Assembly (NCBI GenBank): GCA_023251155.1
Contig: JAHEZH010000042.1
Coordinates: 1 to 40,780 of the forward strand
Direction of reading: 5' to 3'
Length of the DNA: 40,780 bases
Source: Flammeovirgaceae bacterium
GTDB lineage: Bacteria; Bacteroidota; Bacteroidia; Cytophagales; Cyclobacteriaceae
The position numbers were made by a program, and so were the translations under genes. The stretch's first letter is position 1; every line of letters starts with the position of its first letter. The notes under the pieces were generated by a model. It saw only the letters and a list, made by a program, of their open reading frames with translations. It ran no database searches and was not told the DNA's origin. Of this stretch, positions 1-7,663 are shown in pieces.

Positions 1-1
1 G

Positions 2-226
2 CTCATTCACAAAATAGAAGTGAAAGACATCAGCAACTTCAACTTCCTGGGTGAAGAGTTGTATTATCAGAAAGAGAACACCATTCACTTCTTCGATTTA
101 TACACGGCCGAGAAAAGAATACTCCAACTGGCCCCCAAAGATTATCACTGGGTCATTCTCACGGATGAGCGTATGTTTACCGTACAGGAAGAGAATGAGG
201 TGGAGATTTTGGAGTACACACCGTAA
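2..226 (+). CDS. C-terminal end of an unknown protein (5' end outside the window)
   Basis: The reading frame is open from the first complete codon of the window to a TAA at 224-226, giving about 74 residues. A GTG at 20 could be read as a start, but the frame continues upstream without a stop, so this is most likely the end of a longer gene. The visible part is rich in aromatic and acidic residues and contains a pattern such as NTIHFFDLYTAEKR, which resembles a late beta-propeller or beta-sheet repeat. I do not recognise the family. No signal peptide, membrane segment or catalytic motif is visible in the piece present. The next gene is on the opposite strand and ends at 339, so the two converge. 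Confidence 0.55.
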   Translation, partial: LIHKIEVKDISNFNFLGEELYYQKENTIHFFDLYTAEKRILQLAPKDYHWVILTDERMFTVQEENEVEILEYTP

Positions 227-338
227 TTCAAAGGAGAGATTCATCCATTTGAATATTTGTTGAAGAAATTGAAGCCGCAGAGGACGTATCACTATCTTCA
301 AAAAATGGACAGCTATCGTTGCACTGAAGGCAATGTTT

Positions 339-950
339 TCACTTACCTGCAAACCGCACTCCCGCCTTCACCGCTATCGGCAAACTATTGTTCGCGGGCA
401 CCCGTGGACAAGAATACTTGTGGCTATACGCACAATACGGATTATATGCTTTATTGAAATTGAGCAGAACTGTATCACCTTCTTTCGGAATACGTACTTC
501 CAGATAGCGGCCACCTCCATAGCTTTCATTACCCGAAGTTTCATCCATAAAAGGAAGGAACAAATAGTCGTGATACTCCGGGGTATTCATCAGACTTTTG
601 GATTGATACAAGGTAAGCTCGCACGGCTTTCCATTCAGTTCGAATCGCACAATGGCATAAGAGCGGTATTCATTAACCACCGATCCCGTGGCCTCCATGG
701 GCAAAAAAGGTGTATTCGGTGTTAATACCAGTTGCACTTCTATCGCATAATGCGTGTCAATGGGAAAGAAGTCATGCTGCTTAAATTTTCTAAAATCAGA
801 CGATGTCAACGGTGATGTTGATTTGTCGCTGTATTCGTTGTTCAACTCGTGCTGAAACGCTTCTGTATCTTTAATCACAGCAGTAGTATCCACCTGGGCG
901 ATAGCCGCAAAAGGCAACACGAACAAAATAAAAAAGAGAGGTTTCTTCAT
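339..950 (-). CDS. DUF1684 family exported protein
   Basis: The product is about 203 residues when started at the ATG at 950, which gives a clean signal peptide (MKKPLFFILFVLPFAAIAQ). A longer frame reaches 1019, but its first 23 residues are polar and precede the signal peptide, so I reject that start. The C-terminal half carries the DUF1684 signature: FLPFMDETSG, then YGGGRYLEV, then NFNKAYNPYCAYSHKYSCP, then a conserved proline- and asparagine-rich stretch followed by LPIAVKAG. The biochemical role of this family is not established. The protein is probably periplasmic or membrane-attached. The gene stands alone between converging and diverging neighbours. Family assignment is firm; function is unknown. 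Confidence 0.85.
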   Translation of the reverse strand: MKKPLFFILFVLPFAAIAQVDTTAVIKDTEAFQHELNNEYSDKSTSPLTSSDFRKFKQHDFFPIDTHYAIEVQLVLTPNTPFLPMEATGSVVNEYRSYAIVRFELNGKPCELTLYQSKSLMNTPEYHDYLFLPFMDETSGNESYGGGRYLEVRIPKEGDTVLLNFNKAYNPYCAYSHKYSCPRVPANNSLPIAVKAGVRFAGK

Positions 951-1046
951 AAAGGCTAAAGATAGCTCAACAAAAGCATTGGGCAAGATGCGTTCATGGC
1001 GAGTAGTCGAGTGAATCAAATATTCATCACTTTGATCAGAGTTACT

Positions 1047-1085
1047 TTAAACCGCCCAACACCTAAACGCTTATGGGTGGTTTAA
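1047..1085. repeat. Inverted repeat (12-bp stem, 15-base loop)
   Basis: The arms are 1047-1058 (TTAAACCGCCCA) and 1074-1085 (TGGGTGGTTTAA). They are complementary except for one position that would be a G-U pair in RNA. The repeat lies upstream of the DUF1684 gene on one side and the interrupted frame on the other. It could be an operator, or an old terminator for a gene no longer present. No poly-T tract follows, so termination is only a guess. Confidence 0.4.
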
Positions 1086-1098
1086 TTGTCACAGCTAA

Positions 1099-1395
1099 TC
1101 CACACAGCAATCGTGCACTTCATTTGTCTATTTACAAAAGGGCCGGATGATAGAAATGACCCTGGAATTAAAAAGCACGTTAAGAAACACCTGTGATGTG
1201 CACTTCTACAATCCCAACTTCCCGAATCTCAATGGATATTTCGCCAGACAAGAAGACCTCATTTCTACTCCAATGACGGGTGAAGGGTTTAATATATAGA
1301 GCTCCGCTTTTACGGTAGAGATCAACTCCATATATTTAATCAGCCAGTTTACCCATGCTGATCCATTTGATGGTTCGGCTACGGTTTTAGTATAA
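1099..1395 (+). pseudogene. Interrupted reading frame, possible gene remnant upstream of the TraO-like gene
   Basis: This fills most of the otherwise gene-less stretch 951-1398. One frame is open from 1099 (after a TAA at 1096-1098), with an ATG at 1147, and runs to a TAG at 1297-1299. The same frame then continues with protein-like composition (SSAFTVEINSIYLISQFTHA) to a TAA at 1393-1395. The next in-frame codons lead directly into the GTG start at 1399 of the following gene. The first part includes VHFYNPNFPNLNGYFARQ. The amino-acid usage looks coding, but I cannot name a family. A single nonsense mutation in a small gene, two tiny genes, or chance are all possible. A frame on the other strand (1206-1448) looks like a shadow. 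Confidence 0.3.
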
Positions 1396-1398
1396 AAA

Positions 1399-2055
1399 GT
1401 GAACAAGTCGTTTCGATATCTATTCTTTACCTCGTTGGCCATGGCCATTTGGGGCGCTAAAGCAAGCGCACAGGATTTCCGCTGGCCGAGAGAGAAAGCT
1501 TTTGAAGTGGGTGCCGGGGCAAGCGCAACAGGGTTAATGGTAGAGAGCAGTCTGGTGCGTTACTTTCAACCCAAAAAACTGACCGAAATACCACCCAACA
1601 AGCGACACAGGGCATTAACAGGACGGGATCGATACAGGGCTTTTCCCTGCAAGCCCAAGCCGAGTTATAAGATTCCACCCGGAGCAAGTATGAAGGCTAC
1701 ATTGTTTTATGAAATGGGAAGCAGCAAAGGGTTACGCTACCAGATTGCAGGTGTTGATGCATCGCTGATGTACATGATCTTTCACAGAAGAGACTTGTAT
1801 GTCAGCCTGAAGGGTGGTGTTTCAGTTTCGCACAATCACCTGTTTACACTTTACAACAACGATCACTTCAACCGTTTCAAGTACGGGGTATTGGGTGGAG
1901 TAGAAATGGAGCAAATGCTGGGCAGGCTCAAGCATCGTTCGTTTGTAGCAGGCTGGCAACAGTACCGGACGCTCAAAGACGATAGCTGGGGTACTACCCG
2001 GTGGTATGCATTTGTCGGGCTGCGCTTTAAGATTAATAACAAGTATGAAAAGTAA
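1399..2055 (+). CDS. TraO-like outer-membrane beta-barrel protein (conjugation-type)
   Basis: The product is 218 residues from a GTG start, chosen because it opens a signal peptide (KSFRYLFFTSLAMAIWGAKASAQ). The mature part has the alternating pattern of a small beta-barrel. Its layout resembles Bacteroidetes conjugative TraO proteins: a FEVGAGASA segment after the signal peptide, a middle ASLMYMIF and YVSLKGGVSVSH strand pair, then KYGVLGGVEMEQML, and a final strand WYAFVGLRFKINN. In conjugative elements TraO sits in an operon with other tra genes. Here none is seen, so this is either an orphan remnant or an unrelated small barrel. It overlaps the following lipoprotein gene by 11 bases, which suggests cotranscription. 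The existence of the gene is likely; the TraO label is tentative. Confidence 0.5.
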   Translation: MNKSFRYLFFTSLAMAIWGAKASAQDFRWPREKAFEVGAGASATGLMVESSLVRYFQPKKLTEIPPNKRHRALTGRDRYRAFPCKPKPSYKIPPGASMKATLFYEMGSSKGLRYQIAGVDASLMYMIFHRRDLYVSLKGGVSVSHNHLFTLYNNDHFNRFKYGVLGGVEMEQMLGRLKHRSFVAGWQQYRTLKDDSWGTTRWYAFVGLRFKINNKYEK

Positions 2056-2377
2056 ATTCAGCTTCCTTGTTGCGTTGTTTCTTATCACGGCCTGCGATAA
2101 TAAATTCAGTTGGATTGAGCCACCTCCACCGCTACCTGTTGTCACCAGGATCACACCTGATACAGGAACGGCAGGCACCGAAGTTACTATTGCCGGAGCC
2201 CACTTCAGCCCCACTTTACAGGACAACAGCGTAACCATCAACGGAACACCTGCCACGATCGTTGATGTTACATCCTCTACCATCATATTCATCGTACCCA
2301 CCGGGACAACAGGCGCAGTTATTGTCACCGCAAATGGTCAACCGGCAGAGAATAAGCCGGTGTTTACGTATAAGTGA
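2045..2377 (+). CDS. Small lipoprotein with one IPT/TIG domain
   Basis: The ATG at 2045 gives 110 residues and a lipoprotein signal peptide ending in the lipobox LITAC, with Cys17 as the lipidation site. A longer frame from 2006 would bury the signal peptide, so it is rejected. After a proline-rich linker (WIEPPPPLPVV), residues of about 31-110 form a single IPT/TIG immunoglobulin-like fold: TRITPDTGTAGTEVTIAG, then INGTPATIVDVTSSTIIF, then VIVTANGQ. Such domains are found in surface receptors and SusE-like binding proteins. The gene starts inside the 3' end of the TraO-like gene, so the two probably act together at the outer membrane. No binding partner can be inferred. Confidence 0.75.
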   Translation: MKSKFSFLVALFLITACDNKFSWIEPPPPLPVVTRITPDTGTAGTEVTIAGAHFSPTLQDNSVTINGTPATIVDVTSSTIIFIVPTGTTGAVIVTANGQPAENKPVFTYK

Positions 2378-2640
2378 GATTTTTAAAGATTCATCTTTAA
2401 AATGCCGCTTCTCTGTTAAAAAAACTTCGCCCAACTTGTTTATCATTTTCATTATGAACAGCCGCATTTTGTTATACTGTTTCTACCATTCTCAGGGAAG
2501 CATCTGAGAATAAGTTCATCATTTCAGGTTTAGAATAAGGCTGGCTCCTTTTTAAACCTTTCGTCAAATAATTTTCCTAATTCTCTTTCCGAGTTATTTA
2601 AAGAGCAGACGATCTGCTAATTTGGTAAGAACTAAATGGA

Positions 2641-5373
2641 GTGCCCGACAAAAGAACAAAAGCCTTGCGTAAAACTATTTTAGTATCGCTTTTAGTATGC
2701 AGTTTGCTTTTTGCCAAAGGACAAAGCACTCCTACTATTCTTGATTTTAAGCTAGATGGTACGGAGAAAGGCCAATCCTTATCCACCGTCTTCGCATCGA
2801 TACAAAAGAAAACAGCAGCCCGCTTTTATTTTCTTCCCGAATGGATTGAGTCGATTTCATTTCAAGATAGCGATGAACCCAATACACTGGGCGATGCGCT
2901 TGATAAACTCTTTACGGGCACCTCCCTAAGCTTCTTCACCATGTATCCGAATACATTAGTGATTATAAAAGATCCTAAGCAAGCTTTTCTAAGGAAGAAT
3001 GCCATTGAGGCTGCCCATCAACAACAAAAGAAAATTGAACCGCGTTTGCTGGGAACCGCAACTAATCCAAAAAAGGGTAAAGTAATAGTATCAGGCCGGG
3101 TGATGGATTTAAAAACCGGAAAGCCTTTACCACGAACAAATATCCAAATACTCGATACGCAAGAAGGTAGCACTACGGATGAGATTGGTCAATTTACCTT
3201 ATCACTTGATCCTGGTCCTCATGTGTTGGAGTTTAGTTTTGTAAATTTTGAAGCTAAAGTGCTCGATCTGCTTGCTTATGCCGATGGTGAAATTAATATC
3301 AACATGGAGGAATCTCCTATACTTCTTGATGAGATCATCGTACAGGATCATTCCACACAGGAAATAGCTACCAGCCGAATAGGGCAGATTAAATTCACCA
3401 TGAAAGAAATAAAACGTGCACCTGCACTACTTGGTGAAGTTGATCTGGTGAAGCAGGTACAGGTACTGCCCGGTGTTACTACGGTAGGTGAAGCCGCTAC
3501 CGGATTTAATGTGCGCGGTGGCAGCGTGGATCAGAATCTTATTCTTTATGATGGCATGCCTGTATTCAACAGTTCACATGTCTTCGGATTTTTCTCTGCA
3601 TTCAACTCGGAGGCAATACGTGATGTGTCTTTCTATCGTGGTGGAATCCCAGCTGAATATGGAGGACGCGCGTCTTCGGTGTTGGATATAAAATCAAAAG
3701 ACGGTGACTATAAAAAATGGAATGGTAATGCAGGCCTCGGAATGATTACCAGTAATCTGATGATTAACGGCCCTATTCGTAAAGATAAAACCGCACTGGC
3801 TGCATCCTTCAGATCCACCTATTCCAACTGGTTGGTGCATTCTATACGTACTGATTATGCGGACTTAAGCAAGAGCTCTGTTTTCTTTTACGATGGCACA
3901 CTGAAATTGACTCATTTGTTTAATGAAAATACTAAACTCTCCATTACCGGCTATTCAAGTAAAGATGCCTTTCGTCTGATGGGTGATTCTACTTATCGCT
4001 GGAGTAACCTTCAGCTGTCAGCCAAGTTAGATCATCAATTCTCATCAAAATTCAGTTCAGAACTTTCAGCGGGGACAAGCTCATATGGATATCGTGTTGA
4101 AAATGCCGATCCATTGACAGCATCCGAACTTTCTTATCGCATTACCACATCAATGGTCAAGGCAAATTTTCATTACCAAGAAGAAAATCATAAAATCAAT
4201 TTTGGCTGGCAGTTTTTATTCTATCAGTTCAATCCAGGTATGCTTAAGCCTGACTCACCAGAATCAAACGCGAAAAGTATTTCGCTTGACAAACAATATT
4301 CAATAGAAAATGCCTACTACATAGCTGATGAATGGGCTATTAGTGAGCGCTTAACGTTAGAATCCGGAATTCGGCTCCCGATGTTCACTTCTCTTGGACG
4401 CGCCTCCGTAAATATATACCGACCCGATACACCTATTGAAACAGGTAATGTCACTGACACGATTCATATCAAGCCAGGAAGGCCAATCAAAACATACTAT
4501 GGCGTAGAGCCCCGATTATCTTTTCGATGGATGGCCAGTCCTTCCTCATCACTCAAGCTAGGATACAACCGCATGTATCAATACCTCCATCTGGTGACCA
4601 ATACAACGGCCGTGACGCCTGTCGACATCTGGCAACCCAGTGGATATTATTTTAGACCTCAACGTGCTGACCAGATATCTCTCGGATATTTTAAAGATTT
4701 TAATGAAAAAAAATATGGTGCCTCTGCTGAGGTATTTTATAAAGCCATCCATAACGTGGTCGATTTTAAGGATGGTGCACAACTTATTCTAAACAGGCAT
4801 CTTGAAACAGATCTGCTTCAAGGTAAAGGCAAAGCTTACGGAATCGAAACATCACTGTCTAAAAACAGTGGCCGCTTTACAACAATGCTGAACTATACTT
4901 TTTCACGTGCATTCAGAACAATAGCCGGGTTAACTTCTGCTGAATCGGTAAATAGAGGACAGCAATATCCGGCAAGTTTTGATCAGCCTCATATTATCAA
5001 TATATCCTGGAAGTTCAATCTGACCAAAAGGCATTTCTTTACAGGAAACTTTACTTATCACTCAGGAAGACCTGTAACCATTCCGCTCTCTGCTTTTCAG
5101 TTGGAGAACACATCAGTCGCCTACTTTTCAGCTCGCAATCAGTATCGAATTCATGATTATCATCGCCTTGATCTGGCACTTGTGATCGAAGGAAATCATA
5201 AGCGAAAGAAATGGGCAGAAGGCACATGGGTATTTTCCGTTTATAATGTGTATGCGCGAAAAAATCCGTACACTGTTTTTTTCAAGAGCAGTGGAGCTGG
5301 TATCCCCAGACCCTACCAACTTTCAATTGTAGGTACGTTATTTCCATCGGTTAGCTATAATGTAAAGTTTTGA
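2641..5373 (+). CDS. TonB-dependent receptor with STN and carboxypeptidase-regulatory-like domains
   Basis: This outer-membrane active transporter has 910 residues. The order is: signal peptide (about 1-28), a secretin/TonB short N-terminal (STN) type domain (about 35-113), a carboxypeptidase-regulatory-like beta-sandwich (about 147-225, GRVMDLKTGKPLP), a plug (about 250-350, with GFNVRGGSVDQNLILYDG and YRGGIPAEYGGRASSVLDI), and a 22-strand-type barrel to the C-terminal SVSYNVKF. The listed start is a GTG; a TTG at 2665 would give a more compact signal peptide, so the start is uncertain. It begins an operon with two DUF4249 lipoproteins and an MG2/plug protein (stop and next start share one base). 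STN domains elsewhere relay signals to FecR/FecI regulators, but none lies next to it. The substrate is unknown. Confidence 0.9.
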   Translation: MPDKRTKALRKTILVSLLVCSLLFAKGQSTPTILDFKLDGTEKGQSLSTVFASIQKKTAARFYFLPEWIESISFQDSDEPNTLGDALDKLFTGTSLSFFTMYPNTLVIIKDPKQAFLRKNAIEAAHQQQKKIEPRLLGTATNPKKGKVIVSGRVMDLKTGKPLPRTNIQILDTQEGSTTDEIGQFTLSLDPGPHVLEFSFVNFEAKVLDLLAYADGEININMEESPILLDEIIVQDHSTQEIATSRIGQIKFTMKEIKRAPALLGEVDLVKQVQVLPGVTTVGEAATGFNVRGGSVDQNLILYDGMPVFNSSHVFGFFSAFNSEAIRDVSFYRGGIPAEYGGRASSVLDIKSKDGDYKKWNGNAGLGMITSNLMINGPIRKDKTALAASFRSTYSNWLVHSIRTDYADLSKSSVFFYDGTLKLTHLFNENTKLSITGYSSKDAFRLMGDSTYRWSNLQLSAKLDHQFSSKFSSELSAGTSSYGYRVENADPLTASELSYRITTSMVKANFHYQEENHKINFGWQFLFYQFNPGMLKPDSPESNAKSISLDKQYSIENAYYIADEWAISERLTLESGIRLPMFTSLGRASVNIYRPDTPIETGNVTDTIHIKPGRPIKTYYGVEPRLSFRWMASPSSSLKLGYNRMYQYLHLVTNTTAVTPVDIWQPSGYYFRPQRADQISLGYFKDFNEKKYGASAEVFYKAIHNVVDFKDGAQLILNRHLETDLLQGKGKAYGIETSLSKNSGRFTTMLNYTFSRAFRTIAGLTSAESVNRGQQYPASFDQPHIINISWKFNLTKRHFFTGNFTYHSGRPVTIPLSAFQLENTSVAYFSARNQYRIHDYHRLDLALVIEGNHKRKKWAEGTWVFSVYNVYARKNPYTVFFKSSGAGIPRPYQLSIVGTLFPSVSYNVKF

Positions 5374-6500
5374 TGATACCTGATTCTTTTCTGAATGTAA
5401 AAATAAGGTGGATCCTGATCATCATTATTGCCACCGCCTGTGTGGAGCCTATTAACTTTACTCTTCCACCGCCTCAATACCAAACTATAGTAGAAGGCAT
5501 GATTTCGGATAGCCCGGGACCATACACAGTGAAAGTATCAAAAGCACTTGATTTAAATACCGATTCCGTATATCGCCCTCCGGTAGAAAATGCCAGGATT
5601 AAACTATATGATGATGAAGGAAATGTAGAAAATTTCGTAGAAATCAGTCCAGGGGTGTATAAAACGAGTGGTGCAATGAGGGGCCGCATAGCACATTCCT
5701 ATCACATACGCATAGAAACAGAAGATGGAAAAATATTCGAATCCGAACCGGATCAGGTAAACCCTGTAGGGGAAATTTCGTCCATTAGGTATGAGTTTGA
5801 ATCCCGCAAAAAAGAAGAGAAATATGGTGATGTTCAGGCAGACGTTTTCAACATTTATCTCGATGCTGACGCCGGCGCGAAGGAAGAAAACTATGTAAGA
5901 TGGAGATTTACCGGAACTTATAAAGTAGTGACGAATCCCGAGCTTCACGAAATTTTTCTACAGGTATCGTCATATCGGGATCCTTTACCATGTAGCGGAT
6001 ATATCGTCACACCAGCATTAGGCGGAGGTAAATTAGAAAAGGTTGGTGAATGCTCTTGTTGCACATGCTGGGTAAATCAATATGAAAACTTACCACAGCT
6101 TTCCGATGTGCAATTGGTCAGTAATAATCAATTCAAGAATATTAAAATTGGAGAAGTGCCCATTACCCCTGCAACATTTTATGATAAATATGTAATAACA
6201 GTAGAACAACTAAGTCTCACAAAAAAAACCTTTGACTTTTTTAAACTTATCCGTGCGCAAAAAGAAGAAGCATCAAGCCTGTTTCAACCTCCATCTGGTG
6301 AGATTATTGGAAACGTCCATTCCGTTAATTCTGATGCTGCTGTGGTCGGCATTTTCTGGGCTGCTTCTATGAAGAGTAAGCAAATAGCCATACCACGAAG
6401 CAATATCCCTTACCTGTTGGCTCCTATTTATTTTGTACCCGACGCTTGCACAAAGTTTTATAGTAACGCTACCACTGTAAAACCGGATGGCTGGGACTAA
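5373..6500 (+). CDS. DUF4249 family outer-membrane lipoprotein (first copy)
   Basis: The ATG at 5373 shares its first base with the stop codon of the receptor gene (TGATG), so translation is probably coupled. The product is 375 residues. A hydrophobic segment (IRWILIIIIATAC) ends in a lipobox cysteine. The mature protein has the DUF4249 pattern: EGMISDSPGPYTVKVSKA, then ARIKLYDDEG, SYHIRIETEDGK, VGEISSIRYEFE, and YVRWRFTGTYKV. A cysteine cluster (CSCCTCW) follows a PLPCSGYIV segment. DUF4249 proteins are typically encoded next to TonB-dependent receptors and are thought to be surface partners of them, by analogy with SusD; the exact role is not established. It is a close paralogue of the next gene. 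Confidence 0.88.
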   Translation: MIPDSFLNVKIRWILIIIIATACVEPINFTLPPPQYQTIVEGMISDSPGPYTVKVSKALDLNTDSVYRPPVENARIKLYDDEGNVENFVEISPGVYKTSGAMRGRIAHSYHIRIETEDGKIFESEPDQVNPVGEISSIRYEFESRKKEEKYGDVQADVFNIYLDADAGAKEENYVRWRFTGTYKVVTNPELHEIFLQVSSYRDPLPCSGYIVTPALGGGKLEKVGECSCCTCWVNQYENLPQLSDVQLVSNNQFKNIKIGEVPITPATFYDKYVITVEQLSLTKKTFDFFKLIRAQKEEASSLFQPPSGEIIGNVHSVNSDAAVVGIFWAASMKSKQIAIPRSNIPYLLAPIYFVPDACTKFYSNATTVKPDGWD

Positions 6501-6532
6501 GCTTATCCCAATGAAAACATTTTTATAATTTG

Positions 6533-7663
6533 ATGAGCATAAAAAAAGTACTCAAGAATATAAACATACAATGGGGCTTAGCTTTCATCTTGTTGAGCGC
6601 TTGTGTTGATTCCGTTCATTTTGATGTTCCTCCTGCAGACTTACAATTTGTAGTAGAAGGTATGATTACGGATGGCCCTGCCCCTTATACTGTAAAAGTA
6701 TCAACTGCATTAAATCTCAGTGCTGATTCATTGTCTCGTCCTCCCGTTGAAAAAGCAAAAGTCAAACTTTATGATGACGAAGGTCATGATGAAACACTGG
6801 TAGAAATTAACCCCGGAGAATACCTGACCACAGGTATCATTATGGGAAAGGTAGGTCACTCCTATTACATTACCATTGAAACCGCTGATGGCCGGAGATT
6901 TCAATCAACTCCCGATACGATTTATCCGGTAGGTGAAATTGATAGTATCCGATACGAATTCGAAGCAAGAACAAAAGAGGAAGAATACGGAGATGTGAAG
7001 GCAGACGTCTTTAATATTTACGTAGACGCAAATGCCGATAATGGAGACGAAAATTTTGTGCGGTGGAGATTTAATGGAACGTATAAAGTACTGACCAATC
7101 CGGAATTACGTGAAACAAAAATAATGGAGTTCACAATCAAAGACCCCCTTCCCTGCAGCGGATACATTGTGTCACCGGCGCCAGGTGGTGGTAAGCTGGA
7201 ACAGGTAGCGGATTGCACCTGTTGTACATGCTGGGCCAAAAACTATGAAACGATGCCTCAGTTATCAGACGTTCAGCTCATAAATAACAATCAGTTTAAA
7301 AATATCAAGGTGGCCGAAGTTCCTATCAACCAGGCTACTTTCTATGATAAATATAGAGTAGAAATCGAGCAGATGAGTCTCTCGAAAATGGCTTTTGATT
7401 TTTTTAAACTTATCCGCACGCAAAAGGAGGGTGCATCAAATATCTTTCAACCTCCCTCGGGCGAAATCAAAGGAAATGTGACTTCTGTTAGTTCTTCGGA
7501 CCGTGTGATTGGCATTTTCTGGGCTACTTCGTTGAAAAGCAAATCGCTCTACATTAATCGAAGTGAAGTTCCTTACAAACTTCCTCCTATTTATTATGTA
7601 ACCGATAAATGCACGAACTATTACGCCAACTCCTCTACGGCAAAACCAACATTTTGGGAATGA
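6533..7663 (+). CDS. DUF4249 family outer-membrane lipoprotein (second copy)
   Basis: The product is 376 residues from the ATG at 6533; a TTG just upstream at 6530 is the less likely start. The signal peptide ends in LLSAC, giving a lipidated cysteine. The protein aligns with the previous gene almost end to end by eye, with shared blocks VEGMI.D, PYTVKVS.AL, KLYDDEG, PVGEI.SIRYEFE, YGDV.ADVFNIY, VRWRF.GTYKV, PLPCSGYIV, a CTCCTCW cluster, and FDFFKLIR.QKE.AS. It therefore arose by tandem duplication. The gap to the first copy is 32 bases, and its stop overlaps the next gene by four bases (ATGA). The two copies may form a hetero-complex or bind different ligands; this is inference. Confidence 0.88.
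   Translation: MSIKKVLKNINIQWGLAFILLSACVDSVHFDVPPADLQFVVEGMITDGPAPYTVKVSTALNLSADSLSRPPVEKAKVKLYDDEGHDETLVEINPGEYLTTGIIMGKVGHSYYITIETADGRRFQSTPDTIYPVGEIDSIRYEFEARTKEEEYGDVKADVFNIYVDANADNGDENFVRWRFNGTYKVLTNPELRETKIMEFTIKDPLPCSGYIVSPAPGGGKLEQVADCTCCTCWAKNYETMPQLSDVQLINNNQFKNIKVAEVPINQATFYDKYRVEIEQMSLSKMAFDFFKLIRTQKEGASNIFQPPSGEIKGNVTSVSSSDRVIGIFWATSLKSKSLYINRSEVPYKLPPIYYVTDKCTNYYANSSTAKPTFWE

Noticed and set aside
227-457. Continuation of the first gene's frame past its TAA into an open stretch on the plus strand
   Set aside because: The open stretch overlaps the 3' end of the DUF1684 gene on the minus strand for most of its length, and the part before 339 is too short to judge; no start or family signal.
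333-725. A 130-residue plus-strand frame
   Set aside because: It is antisense to the well-supported DUF1684 gene and its translation has no conserved pattern.
1206-1448. An 80-residue minus-strand frame with a hydrophilic translation
   Set aside because: It is antisense to the TraO-like start and to the interrupted plus-strand frame, has no signal or domain, and looks like a shadow.
2641-2990. A FecI/FecR-type cell-surface signalling system suggested by the STN domain of the receptor
   Set aside because: No sigma or anti-sigma gene lies beside the receptor; the ECF sigma factor in the window is about 23 kb away and paired with a glycosyltransferase.
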